A stretch of 64,000 bases of DNA, from positions 67,442-131,441 of the forward strand of contig CAMLDI010000004.1 of assembly GCA_946478845.1 (NCBI GenBank). The letters are read 5' to 3'. The notes under the pieces are model-generated. The model ran no database searches, was not told the DNA's origin, and saw only the letters and a program-made list of their open reading frames with translations. The position numbers and the translations under genes are program-made. Origin of the DNA: an uncultured Paenibacillaceae bacterium (GTDB lineage Bacteria > Bacillota > Bacilli > Aneurinibacillales > Aneurinibacillaceae). This document shows, one piece after another, positions 28,143 through 40,954 of this stretch; position 1 is the stretch's first letter; every line of letters begins with the position of its first letter.

Positions 28143-29027
28143 ATGCTGATGAAGAATACCGAAAAAGAAATCAATCTTGTAATAATCACTGGGATGTCCG
28201 GAGCAGGTAAAACGGTAGCCATTCAGAAGCTTGAAGATCTGGGTTTTTTCTGTGTAGATAATTTGCCCCCTGTTTTGATTCCTAAGTTTGCTGAACTGTT
28301 GAATGAATCTGGTGGAAAAATTGAAAAGGTTGCAGTGGTTATCGATTTGCGGGGACGTGAATTCTTTGATTCTCTGTTCGAGGCACTGGAAAAAATCGAG
28401 AACATGGAGAAAATCAATTATCAGATTTTATTCTTAGATGCCAATGATTCTGTTCTTGTGCAACGATATAAAGAGACAAGGAGACATCATCCATTGGCTC
28501 CACAGGGGTTGCCTGTAGATGGAATTCGCCAGGAAAAGCAATTGTTGCAGGATTTAAAAGGACGTGCTGACCTTATTATTGATACATCAAATTTAACCCC
28601 TTCTTTACTAAAGGAAAAAATAAGTTTGATTTTTAGTAAGATTAGTAAGCGGCTGACCATTAATATTCAGTCATTTGGCTTTAAATATGGCATTCCCATT
28701 GATGCTGACCTGGTTTTTGACGTCCGTTTTTTGCCCAATCCCCACTACATAGAAAATTTAAGGCCGTTGACAGGGAAGAATCCTGAAGTCTCTGAATATG
28801 TTTTTAAATGGGATGTCACTAATGAATTTATTAAAAAGTTAACAGATTTAGTGGATTATACCCTTCCGTATTACCAATCTGAAGGCAAAAGCCAATTGGT
28901 AATCGGGGTTGGCTGTACGGGAGGAAAACATCGCTCTGTAGCCATCGCGGAATATATGGGGAACCGTTACCATGATCAATACAATGTTCGCGTGACCCAC
29001 CGGGATATGGAGCGCGGAAAGTCTTAG
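28143..29027 (+). CDS. rapZ: RNase adapter / nucleotide-binding protein RapZ (YvcJ)
   Basis: About 294 aa. Walker A GMSGAGKT lies near residue 21, Walker B-like VDLRGREFF near 70, and the conserved C-terminal [10 protein letters not shown] and RVTHRD. In B. subtilis YvcJ binds and hydrolyses GTP; in E. coli RapZ directs sRNA decay for GlmS control. GGGATGTGA precedes ATG 28143; ATG 28149 and TTG 28116 are alternatives. A TTGACA hexamer at 28059 may belong to its promoter but I see no convincing -10. First gene of the rapZ-glmR-whiA operon. Confidence 0.92.
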   Translation: MLMKNTEKEINLVIITGMSGAGKTVAIQKLEDLGFFCVDNLPPVLIPKFAELLNESGGKIEKVAVVIDLRGREFFDSLFEALEKIENMEKINYQILFLDANDSVLVQRYKETRRHHPLAPQGLPVDGIRQEKQLLQDLKGRADLIIDTSNLTPSLLKEKISLIFSKISKRLTINIQSFGFKYGIPIDADLVFDVRFLPNPHYIENLRPLTGKNPEVSEYVFKWDVTNEFIKKLTDLVDYTLPYYQSEGKSQLVIGVGCTGGKHRSVAIAEYMGNRYHDQYNVRVTHRDMERGKS

Positions 29028-29042
29028 AGGTGTATATGGGTT

Positions 29043-29999
29043 ATGAGGAAACCTAAGGTTGTTGTAATAGGTGGAGGGACAGGATTGTCTGTCCTTCTCC
29101 GTGGATTAAAACTGGAGCCTGTTGATATTACGGCTGTTGTCACTGTTGCTGACGATGGGGGCAGTTCTGGACGACTGAGAGATGAATTGCGGATGCCTCC
29201 TCCGGGGGACATTCGCAATGTATTGGTGGCCCTTGCCGATACGGAGCCTTTGTTGGAAAGTTTATTGCAACATCGTTTTCATAATGGAAATGGCCTTGCC
29301 GGGCATTCCATTGGCAATTTATTAATTGCTGCTTTGACGGAAATTAGCGGTGACTTTGTGACAGCAGTTGAACAATTAAGCAAAGTTTTAGCTGTGCGGG
29401 GAAGGGTTCTTCCTGCGGCTAACCAGGCAGTGGTTTTAAATGCGAAAATGGAAGATGGAACAGTGGTTTCCGGGGAATCCTTGATTCCTAAGTCCGGGAA
29501 AAAAATTAAACAAGTATATATCGATCAGGAAAATGTGCAGGGGCTTGACGAGGCTATTCAGGCCTTAACTATGGCTGATTTAATTGCTATTGGGCCAGGA
29601 AGCTTATATACCAGCATTTTGCCCAATTTATTGGTTCCTGGCATTGTAGAGGCCATTCGCAACAGTTCAGCTATGAAGGTTTTTATCTGTAATGTTATGA
29701 CACAACCAGGGGAAACAGATGGTTTTACTGTGGCTGACCACATTCAAGCCATTCATGATCATGTAGGAAATTCATTATTTAATTATGTGATTGTAAATAA
29801 TGGGGTAGTTACGCCCCAATTAAGGGAAAAATATGCGAAAGAGGGGTCTACCCCTGTTTATTATTATCCAGGAGAAATGACCAGGTATCCCTATAAAATC
29901 ATCGCTGATGATTTTCTAATTTGTTATGATGATTACCTGCGCCATAATGCGATACGAATAAGCCGAACGTTACGAAGATTAATAGGCGTAAAAACATGA
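29043..29999 (+). CDS. glmR: GlmR/YvcK-family carbon-partition factor
   Basis: 318 aa. N-terminus VVVIGGGTGLSVLLRGLK and DDGGSSGRLRDEL define the YvcK (MgfK/GlmR) family, which binds UDP-GlcNAc and, in B. subtilis, stimulates GlmS and is needed for growth on gluconeogenic carbon. AGAGGTG lies about 10 bases before the ATG. Conserved neighbour of rapZ and whiA. Confidence 0.94.
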   Translation: MRKPKVVVIGGGTGLSVLLRGLKLEPVDITAVVTVADDGGSSGRLRDELRMPPPGDIRNVLVALADTEPLLESLLQHRFHNGNGLAGHSIGNLLIAALTEISGDFVTAVEQLSKVLAVRGRVLPAANQAVVLNAKMEDGTVVSGESLIPKSGKKIKQVYIDQENVQGLDEAIQALTMADLIAIGPGSLYTSILPNLLVPGIVEAIRNSSAMKVFICNVMTQPGETDGFTVADHIQAIHDHVGNSLFNYVIVNNGVVTPQLREKYAKEGSTPVYYYPGEMTRYPYKIIADDFLICYDDYLRHNAIRISRTLRRLIGVKT

Positions 30000-30008
30000 G
30001 GTGTTCAC

Positions 30009-30956
30009 GTGTCCTTTGCTGCCCAAACAAAAAAGGAATTAACTCAACTAGAAACAGACCCTTGCTGCAGAAAAGCGGAATTAACAGCACTAATCAGGAT
30101 GAATGGAACCTTTCAGTTTGGGGGGAATCGGTTCATCCTTGATGTAAGTACAGAAAATGCTGCTATTGCCCGCCATATTTATGTATTGATTAAGGAGATT
30201 TTTCAGGTTCACGTGGAATTGCTAGTGCGCAAGAAAATGCGCCTGAAAAAAAATAATGTGTATATTGTCCGGATTTCTCATTCCGTTAGAGAAATATTGG
30301 GTGAATTAGGCATTATGAAAGGCGGTTCATTTAATTACGGAATTTCTTCAGAAATTGTGGAAAAAGAATGCTGTAAAAGGGCATATTTGCGAGGGGCGTT
30401 TTTAGCAGGCGGTTCTGTAAATCATCCTGAAGCATCCAGTTATCATCTTGAGATTTTCTCTGCCCATCAGGACCACTGTTTGCAATTAACGGAACTTGCC
30501 AATTATTTTCAATTAAATGCCCGTTACATTGAACGAAAAAAGGGCCATATTATGTACATAAAAGAAGGGGAAAAGATTTCCGATTTTCTTGGCATTATTG
30601 GTGCTCATCAGGCCCTCATGTTTTTTGAAGATGTGCGGATTGTCAAAGATTTAAAAAACTCAGCTAATCGTTTAAATAATTGTGATATGGCTAATTTAAA
30701 TAAAACCGTAATGGCTTCCATGAAGCAAATTGAAAATATTTTGCTGATTGAAGAAAGAATTGGGTTGGAGGCGCTTCCTAAGCGCTTAAGAGATGTTGCC
30801 GAACTTCGCTTGAAATATAGGGATATGAATCTCGCTGAATTGGGGGATTATCTCCCTGAGGGAAAAGTCAGTAAATCTGGAATTAATCATCGCATGCGGA
30901 AAATTGGCGAAATTGCGGAAAAACTACGGAAAAAAGAGGGAAAACCCACAGAATAA
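30009..30956 (+). CDS. whiA: DNA-binding protein WhiA
   Basis: 315 aa. An N-terminal LAGLIDADG-like domain ([13 protein letters not shown]) without nuclease function is followed by a C-terminal helix-turn-helix ([28 protein letters not shown]). In B. subtilis WhiA influences division and chromosome segregation. GTG start, GAGGTG five bases upstream. Confidence 0.95.
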   Translation: MSFAAQTKKELTQLETDPCCRKAELTALIRMNGTFQFGGNRFILDVSTENAAIARHIYVLIKEIFQVHVELLVRKKMRLKKNNVYIVRISHSVREILGELGIMKGGSFNYGISSEIVEKECCKRAYLRGAFLAGGSVNHPEASSYHLEIFSAHQDHCLQLTELANYFQLNARYIERKKGHIMYIKEGEKISDFLGIIGAHQALMFFEDVRIVKDLKNSANRLNNCDMANLNKTVMASMKQIENILLIEERIGLEALPKRLRDVAELRLKYRDMNLAELGDYLPEGKVSKSGINHRMRKIGEIAEKLRKKEGKPTE

Positions 30957-30968
30957 TTCGTTGTTTCA

Positions 30969-30977
30969 TGCTATAAT
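30969..30977 (+). promoter_or_regulatory. Extended -10 promoter before crh
   Basis: TGCTATAAT: extended -10 with perfect TATAAT at 30972-30977, about 43 bases before crh. No clear -35. Confidence 0.55.
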
Positions 30978-31019
30978 GATATTAAAACTTGGAATTAACG
31001 ATCTAAATAGGGGGACGTT

Positions 31020-31280
31020 ATGTTCGTTCAAGAAAATGTAAGGGTTAACCTTAAAACGGGTTTGCAAGCTCGCCCTGCTGCTTTTTTTGTTCAGGAAGCA
31101 AACCGCTTTGCTTCAGAGATTTTTCTTGAAAAAGATCAAAAAAAAGTAAACGCTAAAAGTATTATGGGTGTTATGAGTCTGGCTATTGGTTCTGGGGCAC
31201 AGGTGACCATTATCGCAGAGGGCATAGATGCAGAAGAAGCAGTAAAGCGCTTGCGTGAAATGATTGAAAAAGAAGATTAA
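31020..31280 (+). CDS. crh: Catabolite repression HPr-like protein Crh
   Basis: 86 aa HPr-fold protein. The active-site segment reads GLQARPA: Gln replaces the phosphorylatable His15 of HPr, so it cannot act in the PTS. Ser46 in KSIMGVMSL is kept, as the substrate of HprK, and P-Ser-Crh is a CcpA corepressor. Location after whiA is the same as in B. subtilis. GGGGGA before the ATG. Confidence 0.95.
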   Translation: MFVQENVRVNLKTGLQARPAAFFVQEANRFASEIFLEKDQKKVNAKSIMGVMSLAIGSGAQVTIIAEGIDAEEAVKRLREMIEKED

Positions 31281-31326
31281 AAACAAAAAGAGCTACGTAA
31301 CAATAGGTTACCAGCTCTTTTTGTTT
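31281..31326. terminator. Bidirectional terminator between crh and clpP
   Basis: A 14-bp perfect outer stem (AAACAAAAAGAGCT and its complement) with an inner GTAAC / GTTAC stem. A-run on the left and T-run on the right serve both convergent genes. Confidence 0.93.
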
Positions 31327-31339
31327 GCCTTTTTACTGT

Positions 31340-31936
31340 TTACTTTACAGGTTTGCCTGGGCTTTCAATTACTTCGTCAATAATGCCGTATTCTTTGGCT
31401 TCATGGGCACTCATAAAATTGTCCCGGTCTGTATCCCGTTCAACCTTTTCTAAAGGTTGTCCAGTACGTTCTGAGAGGATTTGATTTAAATGATCTCTCA
31501 TTTTTAAGATGCGGTTGGCAGCAATTTGAATATCGCTAGCCTGTCCCTGGGCACCACCAAGAGGTTGGTGAATCATAATTTCACTGTTAGGAAGGGCAAA
31601 ACGTTTTCCTTTTGCACCGGCAGTTAATAAGAATGCCCCCATGGAGGCTGCCATACCTACACAGATTGTAGATACTTCTGGTTTAATAAATTGCATCGTA
31701 TCATAGATGGCCATTCCAGCAGTAATGGACCCGCCTGGGCTGTTAATGTATAAGCTGATATCTTTTTCTGGGTCTTCCGCTGCGAGGAAGAGTAATTGGG
31801 CTACTACGCTATTAGCTACCTGATCATTAATGGCTGTGCCCAGGAAAATGATTCTGTCTTTAAGCAGGCGAGAATAAATGTCGTATGCCCGCTCACCCCG
31901 ATTGGTTTGTTCAATTACGGTAGGAATTAAATTCAT
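31340..31936 (-). CDS. clpP: ATP-dependent Clp protease proteolytic subunit
   Basis: 198 aa serine protease that forms the ClpXP/ClpCP barrel. Catalytic Ser in [10 protein letters not shown], His in MIHQPLGG, and Asp in the RDTDRDNFM region. GGAGG precedes the ATG at 31936. It lies convergent to crh and carries a CtsR operator upstream, as in other Bacilli. Confidence 0.97.
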   Translation of the reverse strand: MNLIPTVIEQTNRGERAYDIYSRLLKDRIIFLGTAINDQVANSVVAQLLFLAAEDPEKDISLYINSPGGSITAGMAIYDTMQFIKPEVSTICVGMAASMGAFLLTAGAKGKRFALPNSEIMIHQPLGGAQGQASDIQIAANRILKMRDHLNQILSERTGQPLEKVERDTDRDNFMSAHEAKEYGIIDEVIESPGKPVK

Positions 31937-31970
31937 AACTGTTTCCTCCTCTCATATAATCAATATGATT

Positions 31971-32000
31971 ATAGTACAATAATAGTCAAAAAAGGTCAAA
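31971..32000 (-). promoter_or_regulatory. clpP promoter with CtsR operator
   Basis: On the plus strand AGTCAAA-AAA-GGTCAAA (31984-32000) is a full match to the CtsR heptad direct repeat with 3-base spacing. On the minus strand TTGACC (31994-31999) with a 17-base spacer and TACTAT (31971-31976) forms the promoter, so CtsR would cover the -35 and spacer. Confidence 0.85.
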
Positions 32001-32183
32001 CCTATTCAAGCATCACTCTGTATCCTTTATTATTCTTTGTTCAGGTTTTTATACCTGCTAAAGGTCTTTGTCGATAACATCCTTATTTCAGGAAGTTTTG
32101 TCGAAAGTAAAGCAAGTAGAATAAATATGTGTAATAATATTTAAAATCATTTTATTATTTGCGCAAAAAGGAAAGAGGGGATT

Positions 32184-32432
32184 ATGATGGCAGAATTTGA
32201 AGGAATGATCGGAAAGCTTATTCAATTGACGTACACTGATTTGGACGGGGAAGTTGTAGAGGGAATCGGCAAAATTTTATACACCCTAAAAAACCGGGCA
32301 TTCGTGTTTCAGGACGAGGAAGATATGAGACAAATGATTGTTTACAATAGACATGTGATGCGGATGAGAGAAGTCCATTCTATTTTAGAAGGTGTAAACC
32401 ATCAGGAAAACAGGTTTGCAGATCCATCCTAA
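32184..32432 (+). CDS. Conserved-looking small protein, 82 aa, unknown
   Basis: MMAEFEGMIGKLIQLTY... reads like a small beta-rich, SH3/Sm-like fold (alternating hydrophobic strands, then RHVMRMREV). GAAAGAGGGG precedes ATG 32184, with ATG 32187 as alternative. I do not recognise the family. The upstream region (31937-32183) holds two TGTCGA(A/T) motifs 30 bases apart (32069, 32099) that resemble Spo0A boxes. The next gene starts 14 bases after its stop with its own Shine-Dalgarno, so the two are probably cotranscribed. Confidence 0.65.
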   Translation: MMAEFEGMIGKLIQLTYTDLDGEVVEGIGKILYTLKNRAFVFQDEEDMRQMIVYNRHVMRMREVHSILEGVNHQENRFADPS

Positions 32433-32445
32433 AGGAGCGAGAACA

Positions 32446-33288
32446 TTGAAAGTACCCTTTACTTTTATCCAGAACGAAAAACAAATTCGTGGTGATGTTT
32501 ATCTTACAGATAAGAAAGATGCCAGGGGGAAGAAACCGGTGGTCATCATTTGCCATGGATTTAAGGGATTTAAAGATTGGGGTATGTTTCCCCGGGCTGC
32601 GGAATATTTAGCACAGCAGGGTTTTGCTGTGATTACCTTTAATTTTTCCGGAAATGGCATTGGCGAAGATCTGGAATCATTTACCGAATTAGAAGCCTTT
32701 GGCCATAATACCTATGAACAGGAACAGAAGGATTTGCGGGAATTGGCCATAAAAGTGAAAAAGGGTGAAATTCCCCACAGTGAATGGATGGATCCTGACA
32801 AAATGGCTTTAATCGGGCACAGTAAAGGGGGAGCAGCTGCGATTCTTTATGCTTCCTCTTATCCTGATGATATTCAGGCCCTAATTACCTGGAACGGCAT
32901 TGCCAACGTTGATATATTTGGGCAAGAGGTAAGAAATCAGATTAAAGAAGCGGGTGTTGGATATGTAGAAAACGCCCGGACAAAGCAAAAAATGCCTATT
33001 TATCCTGTGGTGATTGAGGATATTGATTCCCATAAAGAAGAATATGATTTGCCTGCCAGGGTGGCCCAATTAAAACAACCTATCCTTCTAGTACAAGCGC
33101 GAAATGATATGGAACGGATTGTTAAAGGAGCGTCCAGACTCATTGAAAAGGCAAAAACAGGAAGACTCATTTGGATTGAAGAAGCTGGACATACCTTTAA
33201 TACTACACATCCTTATAAAGAAGATCCGCCAGCTTTTGCAGGGGCTCTCGCTGTTTCATTGGCCTTTTTAAAAGAAAAATTGAAATAA
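32446..33288 (+). CDS. Alpha/beta hydrolase
   Basis: 280 aa. HGFKGFKDW forms the oxyanion region, the nucleophile Ser is in GHSKGG, the acid is likely Asp in QARNDMERI, and the His in AGHTFN. It resembles the dienelactone-hydrolase / YitV-type esterases of Bacillus. TTG 32446 is supported by AAAGGAG eight bases upstream; earlier in-frame codons lie inside the preceding gene. Substrate unknown. Confidence 0.8.
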   Translation: MKVPFTFIQNEKQIRGDVYLTDKKDARGKKPVVIICHGFKGFKDWGMFPRAAEYLAQQGFAVITFNFSGNGIGEDLESFTELEAFGHNTYEQEQKDLRELAIKVKKGEIPHSEWMDPDKMALIGHSKGGAAAILYASSYPDDIQALITWNGIANVDIFGQEVRNQIKEAGVGYVENARTKQKMPIYPVVIEDIDSHKEEYDLPARVAQLKQPILLVQARNDMERIVKGASRLIEKAKTGRLIWIEEAGHTFNTTHPYKEDPPAFAGALAVSLAFLKEKLK

Positions 33289-33289
33289 G

Positions 33290-33321
33290 GAAAAAGCACC
33301 CTTTCAAACGGTGCTTTTTCT
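33290..33321 (+). terminator. Terminator after the hydrolase
   Basis: Stem GAAAAAGCACC / GGTGCTTTTTC with a 9-base loop. Confidence 0.88.
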
Positions 33322-33360
33322 CATTTATTCAATCTTTTGGAAAATAACAGGTGGTTGGAA

Positions 33361-34611
33361 ATGAACATGAAAACTGGATTGTCCCAGGGACAACAACTAC
33401 AATTAAATATGACTGTGGCCATTCAACAGTCCATTAAGATTCTTCAGTTATCCGGACATGAGTTATTGGAATATTTACAGGAAGAAATAAAAGAAAATCC
33501 TTTTTTAGAGGGGTTTCAATCTTATCAGGGAAAGGGTATCGACCCTTCTCTTTTAGAAAACATAGTATATAAAGAAAGTGATTTTATTGAGGATTTGTAT
33601 CAACAGGTTTCCTTTCTTTCATTAAATCCTCTTGAAAAAAAAGTGATTCAATATTTAATTGGAAATTTAAACGAAAGGGGATTTTTCCCTCTTTCTATTG
33701 CTGAGGCAGCAGAACAATTACATGTGGACGAAGCCCTGGCGGAAAAGATGTTGTGGCAATTGCAACAATTAGATCCCCCGGGTGTTGGCGCTCTAAATGT
33801 GATCCACAGTTTACTGCTTCAGGCACAACGAAAAGGGTTGGACCCACGCATTTTATCCATTATTGAATTTTATCTAGAACCTCTGGCACAACAAGAGTAT
33901 GAGTATATTGGGCAGGAATTAGAGATTCCCATTGACCTTGTGAAAACATTTGGGAAGGAGATTGCTGCCTTGCATCCTTATCCTTGTACCCAGGTTACTC
34001 CTTATCGAGAACCTTATATTATCCCTGATGTTCTCATTCAAGAAGTGGAGGGAGAGCTGGTGGTCCTTCTAAATGAGGAGCGAAATCCCCGTTTGCAGAT
34101 GAATGGTTATTATCAGGGAATAATGGGGAAAGGAAGATGGGATGAGGCCACTAATCGCTATTTGCGGGAGCGATGGAATGCAGCCAGGTGGATGATGAAG
34201 AGCCTGGAACAAAGAAGATTAACACTGGAACGTGTGACAAAGGCCATTGCAGAAGAACAAAAAGACTATTTTCGTATCGGGTTGGCAGGGCTACAGCCTC
34301 TTACCTTAAAAGAGATTGGCGATCAGCTTGGCTTGCATGAATCCACCATAAGCCGGGCGGTAAAAGGAAAATATGTGCAGACGCCCAAGGGGCTCCATGA
34401 ATTAAAGTTCTTTTTTAACAGAGGTTTTTCAACATTAGCCATAAAAAAGAGAATAAAAGACATCATTGAGCAAGAAGATAAAAAGAAGCCTTTTTCAGAT
34501 CAGAGATTAACCCAGCTTCTGCTTTATGAGGGATATGAATTATCCCGGAGGACCGTTGCCAAGTATAGGGAAGAATTGGGGATTCCTTCATCAGGAAAAA
34601 GAAAAGAGTGA
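33361..34611 (+). CDS. rpoN: RNA polymerase sigma-54 factor
   Basis: 416 aa (SigL in B. subtilis). The N-terminal activator region is Gln/Leu-rich (MKTGLSQGQQLQLNMT), the core-binding domain is in the middle, an HTH (LKEIGDQLGLHESTISRAVKGKY) follows, and the C-terminus has the RpoN box RRTVAKYREELGIP for -24 recognition. ATG 33361 is chosen because AGGTGG ends six bases upstream. Followed by a glutaredoxin-like gene and gap. Confidence 0.95.
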   Translation: MNMKTGLSQGQQLQLNMTVAIQQSIKILQLSGHELLEYLQEEIKENPFLEGFQSYQGKGIDPSLLENIVYKESDFIEDLYQQVSFLSLNPLEKKVIQYLIGNLNERGFFPLSIAEAAEQLHVDEALAEKMLWQLQQLDPPGVGALNVIHSLLLQAQRKGLDPRILSIIEFYLEPLAQQEYEYIGQELEIPIDLVKTFGKEIAALHPYPCTQVTPYREPYIIPDVLIQEVEGELVVLLNEERNPRLQMNGYYQGIMGKGRWDEATNRYLRERWNAARWMMKSLEQRRLTLERVTKAIAEEQKDYFRIGLAGLQPLTLKEIGDQLGLHESTISRAVKGKYVQTPKGLHELKFFFNRGFSTLAIKKRIKDIIEQEDKKKPFSDQRLTQLLLYEGYELSRRTVAKYREELGIPSSGKRKE

Positions 34612-34614
34612 GTC

Positions 34615-34875
34615 ATGGATAAGAAAAAGACATTTCATATTGCGATTTACACCAGGGAAGGCTGTGAATTATGCGAAAAAGTAAAAGAAAAGGTGATGCG
34701 GGCAGCACGGCATTATCCCATTAGCCTGGAAATGGTAGATATCGGGAAGGATGAAGCTTTATTACAGGAATATGGATGCCTTATTCCTGTGGTTCATATT
34801 GACGGGGAAAAAGTCTTTGTTTCGAAAATGGCGGAACGCTGGTTATTGCGGGAATTAGAATTGCGTTCCAATTAA
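34615..34875 (+). CDS. Glutaredoxin-like protein
   Basis: 86 aa thioredoxin-fold protein with CELC near residue 18 and the cis-Pro motif LIPVVHIDGE. Such small DUF836/glutaredoxin-like proteins sit between rpoN and cggR-gapA in many Bacillales. Here gap follows directly. Confidence 0.85.
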   Translation: MDKKKTFHIAIYTREGCELCEKVKEKVMRAARHYPISLEMVDIGKDEALLQEYGCLIPVVHIDGEKVFVSKMAERWLLRELELRSN

Positions 34876-34893
34876 TATGTAAGGAGTGGTTAG

Positions 34894-35898
<1,005 letters not shown>

Positions 35899-35979
35899 AC
35901 TATAATATAAAGTATGTGTGTCAAAGGAGGGAATTTTCTTTTCTCTCCTGTTTCCGTATGTTAAGGGAGGATGGCTTTC

Positions 35980-37173
35980 TTGAATAAAAAGTCTATTCGT
36001 GATGTTGATGTAAAAGGGAAACGCGTGTTTTGCCGTGTAGATTTCAATACGCCCATGGAAAATGGCCGTATTACTGATGATACACGCATTCGCGAATCGA
36101 TTCCAACAATTAAGTACCTTCTAAGTCAGGGTGCCCGTTTAATTCTGGCCAGTCATTTAGGCCGACCCAAAGGAAAAGTTGTTGAGGAGATGCGCCTTAA
36201 TGCTGCTGCCCAACGTTTATCCGAATTATTAGACGGACACGAAGTGAAGAAAGTTGATGAAGTATTCAGCGAAACTGTACAGCAAGCAGCCAATGAATTG
36301 CAAGAGGGGGAAATTCTCCTTTTAGAAAATGTCCGTTTTGTTCCAGGCGAAGAAAAAAATGACGAGGAATTGTCCAAGCAATTTGCTTCCCTGGCTGATT
36401 TATTTGTCAATGATGCCTTTGGTACAGCCCACCGTGCCCATGCTTCTACAGCTGGGGTTGGCCGCTATATTGAAGGGGTTGCCGGTTTGCTAATGGAAAA
36501 AGAAATTGAGTTCCTGGGCAAAGCTTTAAATAAACCTGAACGCCCATTTACTGCAATTATGGGTGGGGCAAAAGTAAAAGATAAAATCTGTGTAATCGAA
36601 AACCTTCTTGATAAAGTTGACCATTTGATTGTGGGTGGCGGTTTATCTAATACATTTATAAAAGCAAGAGGCAATAATGTGGGTTCTTCTTTATTAGAAG
36701 AAGAAAAAGTGGGACTCGCCCGTTCCCTCATGGAGAAAGCATCCGCGAAAGGCGTAGAATTCCTTCTGCCTGTGGATGTGGTTGTTGCAGATTCTTTCTC
36801 CAATGATGCCAATAAAAAAGTGGTAAGCATTGAAGCGATTCCTGAAGGATGGCAAGCTCTTGATATTGGTCCAAAAACCATTGATTTATATGGCAAAACC
36901 ATTCGCGAATCAAAAACAGTCGTTTGGAATGGGCCCATGGGCGTGTTTGAAATGGATGCTTTTGCAGCAGGAACCAATGAAATCGCTTGCTTTTTAAGTG
37001 AAGTAGATGGAACGACAATTATTGGCGGCGGAGATTCCGTTGCTGCTGTGGAAAAAGCAGGAATTGCCTCCACAGTAAGCCACATCTCTACGGGTGGCGG
37101 AGCTTCTCTTGAATTTTTAGAGGGAAAAATCCTTCCTGGCATTGCTGTTCTTGCTGATAAGGGGATGGAATAA
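35980..37173 (+). CDS. pgk: Phosphoglycerate kinase
   Basis: 397 aa. [12 protein letters not shown] at the N-terminus and [11 protein letters not shown] in the nucleotide domain define the family. TTG 35980 gives the family N-terminus MNKKSIRD, with AAGGGAGG nine bases upstream; ATG 35971 directly touches the Shine-Dalgarno and is unlikely to be used. A small hairpin (AGGAGGGA / TCTCTCCT) lies between gap and pgk. The stop shares one base with tpiA. Confidence 0.95.
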   Translation: MNKKSIRDVDVKGKRVFCRVDFNTPMENGRITDDTRIRESIPTIKYLLSQGARLILASHLGRPKGKVVEEMRLNAAAQRLSELLDGHEVKKVDEVFSETVQQAANELQEGEILLLENVRFVPGEEKNDEELSKQFASLADLFVNDAFGTAHRAHASTAGVGRYIEGVAGLLMEKEIEFLGKALNKPERPFTAIMGGAKVKDKICVIENLLDKVDHLIVGGGLSNTFIKARGNNVGSSLLEEEKVGLARSLMEKASAKGVEFLLPVDVVVADSFSNDANKKVVSIEAIPEGWQALDIGPKTIDLYGKTIRESKTVVWNGPMGVFEMDAFAAGTNEIACFLSEVDGTTIIGGGDSVAAVEKAGIASTVSHISTGGGASLEFLEGKILPGIAVLADKGME

Positions 37174-37946
37174 TGAGTCTTCGAATCCCAGTGATCGCAG
37201 GGAATTGGAAAATGCATAAAACGCATGAAGAAGCGAAGGAATTCGCTCATGAAATTAAAGGGCGAATTCAATTTGCAGAGGTAGAGAGTATAATTTGTGC
37301 TCCTTTTACTGCATTAGCTTCCCTGCAAGGTGAACTGCAAGGGTCGCTTATTCAATTGGGAGCACAAAATATGCACTGGGAAAGCAAGGGAGCTTTTACC
37401 GGAGAAATTAGTGCTTCTATGTTGGTGTCTCTTGGTGTAAATTATGTTATTATTGGTCATTCTGAACGTCGGATGTATTTTGCGGAAACCAATGAAACGG
37501 TAAATAAAAAAGTAAAATCAGCTTTTGCCAGTGGACTTACACCCATTGTGTGTGTAGGGGAGAATTTAGCACAGCGGGAACAGGGAGAAACCAAATCCTT
37601 TGTTCGAGAACAGGTGCTTGCTGCTGTGGAAGGGCTCACTTCGGAAGAGGTAAGCCGTTTAGTGATTGCTTATGAACCCATTTGGGCCATTGGCACAGGT
37701 AAATCTTCTTCTGCTGCGGAAGCTGGAGATGTGATAACGGATATCCGGAAGGTATTGGCTGAAGTATATCCTGGGGAAATTGCAGACCGTGTCCGCATTC
37801 AATATGGCGGATCTGTAACTCCTGCCAATATCGCTTCTTTTATGGAACAACCGGATATTGATGGCGCTCTTGTTGGGGGAGCCAGCCTTACTGCAGATTC
37901 TTTCTTCCAACTGGTGGATGCGGTTAGAGGAGGCATTAAGCAATGA
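37173..37946 (+). CDS. tpiA: Triosephosphate isomerase
   Basis: 257 aa TIM barrel. GNWKMHKT contains the active-site Asn and Lys, IGHSERR the His, and [11 protein letters not shown] the catalytic Glu; the phosphate-gripper YGGSV is present. Overlaps pgk by one base and gpmI by four. Confidence 0.97.
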   Translation: MSLRIPVIAGNWKMHKTHEEAKEFAHEIKGRIQFAEVESIICAPFTALASLQGELQGSLIQLGAQNMHWESKGAFTGEISASMLVSLGVNYVIIGHSERRMYFAETNETVNKKVKSAFASGLTPIVCVGENLAQREQGETKSFVREQVLAAVEGLTSEEVSRLVIAYEPIWAIGTGKSSSAAEAGDVITDIRKVLAEVYPGEIADRVRIQYGGSVTPANIASFMEQPDIDGALVGGASLTADSFFQLVDAVRGGIKQ

Positions 37947-39475
37947 GTCGAGTGAAACCGGTGGCATTAATTGTGATGGATGGTTTCGGAATTCGCAATG
38001 AGGAAAAAGGGAATGCCATTTTACAGGCAAATACCCCAAACCTTGACCGTTTCCGATCCATTTATCCCAATACAACTTTAGGTGCAAGCGGGATGTCTGT
38101 TGGCCTGCCTATTGGACAGATGGGGAACTCTGAAGTGGGCCATTTAAACCTGGGAGCAGGGAGAATTGTATACCAGGAATTGACCAGGGTAACAAAGGAA
38201 ATTCAAGAAGGGACATTCTTTGAGAATGAAACATTTCTTGATGCCATTGTTCATGCCCGAAAACATAACAGTGCTCTTCACCTTTATGGCCTTGTGTCAG
38301 ATGGGGGTGTACATAGCCACATTCAGCATTTATTCGCTCTTTTAAAATTGGCAAAAATGCAATCTTTTGATCGGGTTTATGTTCATGCCTTTCTTGATGG
38401 CCGGGACGTGGCACCTGATAGTGCAGTTGCATACATTCAACAATTGCAGGATAAAATTGTTGAACTTGGGGTAGGCCAAATTGCAACTGTGCAAGGGCGC
38501 TATTATGCCATGGACAGGGATAAACGCTGGGAAAGAACGGAAAAGTCTTATTGCGCTATGGTATATGGGGAGGGGCCAAAATACACCGATCCTGTGCAGG
38601 CTGTTAAAGAATCTTATGAACAAAGCGTCTTTGATGAATTTGTAATGCCTACGGTGATTGTAAAAGAAGATGGCACTCCTGTTGCCCGTATTCAGGATAA
38701 CGATAGCGTTATTTTCTTTAATTTCCGTCCAGACCGGGCCATTCAATTATCCCAGGTATTTACCAATGATGATTTTAAAGGCTTTGACCGTGGAGAAAAA
38801 CGGCCAATAAATCTTTTCTATGTGTGTCTGACCAAATTCTCTGAATCCATTGATGGATATGTGGCCTATAAACCTACTAACCTGGATAATACCCTTGGTG
38901 AAGTATTGGCGAAACACAATTTGAAGCAATTGCGGATTGCGGAAACTGAGAAGTATCCTCATGTAACCTTTTTCTTTAGTGGGGGACGGGAAGCGGAATT
39001 TCCTGGGGAAACTCGTATTCTCATTAATTCGCCGAAAGTGGCTACCTATGATTTACAACCGGAAATGAGTATATATGAAGTGACCGATGCGGTTGTGGGT
39101 GAAGTGGAGAAAGATAATTTTGATGCCATTATTTTAAACTTTGCCAATTGTGATATGGTTGGCCATACCGGAATGATGGAACCTACCATTCGTGCCGTAG
39201 AAGCTGTAGATGAATGCCTGGGCAGAGTAGTAGATGCCATTACGGCAAAAGGTGGCGTGGCGCTTATTACAGCAGACCATGGAAATGCTGATGATATGAT
39301 TACTGCACAGGGCAATCCTATTACTTCCCACTCTACGAACCCTGTTCCTTTCATTCTTACCATGGAGGGAGTAATCCTTAGAGAAGGTGGGGTATTGGCA
39401 GATTTGTCTCCAACTATTTTAAAAATACTTGGAATTGAGCAACCTAAAGAAATGACAGGGACACCTCTTTTTTAA
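37943..39475 (+). CDS. gpmI: 2,3-bisphosphoglycerate-independent phosphoglycerate mutase
   Basis: 510 aa manganese enzyme of the alkaline-phosphatase superfamily. VMDGFGIR holds a metal-binding Asp, [10 protein letters not shown] the catalytic Ser, HAFLDGRD the substrate site, and ADHGNAD metal ligands. ATGA overlap with tpiA. Mn2+-dependent activity makes this enzyme pH-sensitive during sporulation in Bacillus. Confidence 0.97.
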   Translation: MSRVKPVALIVMDGFGIRNEEKGNAILQANTPNLDRFRSIYPNTTLGASGMSVGLPIGQMGNSEVGHLNLGAGRIVYQELTRVTKEIQEGTFFENETFLDAIVHARKHNSALHLYGLVSDGGVHSHIQHLFALLKLAKMQSFDRVYVHAFLDGRDVAPDSAVAYIQQLQDKIVELGVGQIATVQGRYYAMDRDKRWERTEKSYCAMVYGEGPKYTDPVQAVKESYEQSVFDEFVMPTVIVKEDGTPVARIQDNDSVIFFNFRPDRAIQLSQVFTNDDFKGFDRGEKRPINLFYVCLTKFSESIDGYVAYKPTNLDNTLGEVLAKHNLKQLRIAETEKYPHVTFFFSGGREAEFPGETRILINSPKVATYDLQPEMSIYEVTDAVVGEVEKDNFDAIILNFANCDMVGHTGMMEPTIRAVEAVDECLGRVVDAITAKGGVALITADHGNADDMITAQGNPITSHSTNPVPFILTMEGVILREGGVLADLSPTILKILGIEQPKEMTGTPLF

Positions 39476-39495
39476 GTGCTTAGAATGCCTTAATT

Positions 39496-39520
39496 AGGGC
39501 CCGAATTTCCTTCGGGTCCT
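39496..39520 (+). other. Hairpin between gpmI and eno
   Basis: Stem AGGGCCCGAA / TTCGGGTCCT (one G-U pair) with a 5-base loop and no T-run. It may be a processing or stabilising element that separates the eno message from the upstream operon. Confidence 0.55.
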
Positions 39521-39532
39521 TGAAATACATAA

Positions 39533-40837
<1,305 letters not shown>

Positions 40838-40856
40838 TTTTCTAATAGTAAAAAAG

Positions 40857-40892
40857 GCCATTAGTCATATTCGTGACTAATGGCTTTTTTTT
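40857..40892. terminator. Terminator after eno
   Basis: 11-bp perfect stem GCCATTAGTCA / TGACTAATGGC with a 6-base loop, A-run before and eight T after. Confidence 0.93.
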
Positions 40893-40954
40893 AAGAAACT
40901 CTTAAGAATTATCCTCCCTGTATCTTAAGAACCCATTGAGACAAGAGGGCTTCA

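Noticed and set aside
31020..31280. HPr (ptsH) of the PTS
   Set aside because: The active-site His is Gln (GLQARPA), and the position after whiA is that of crh.
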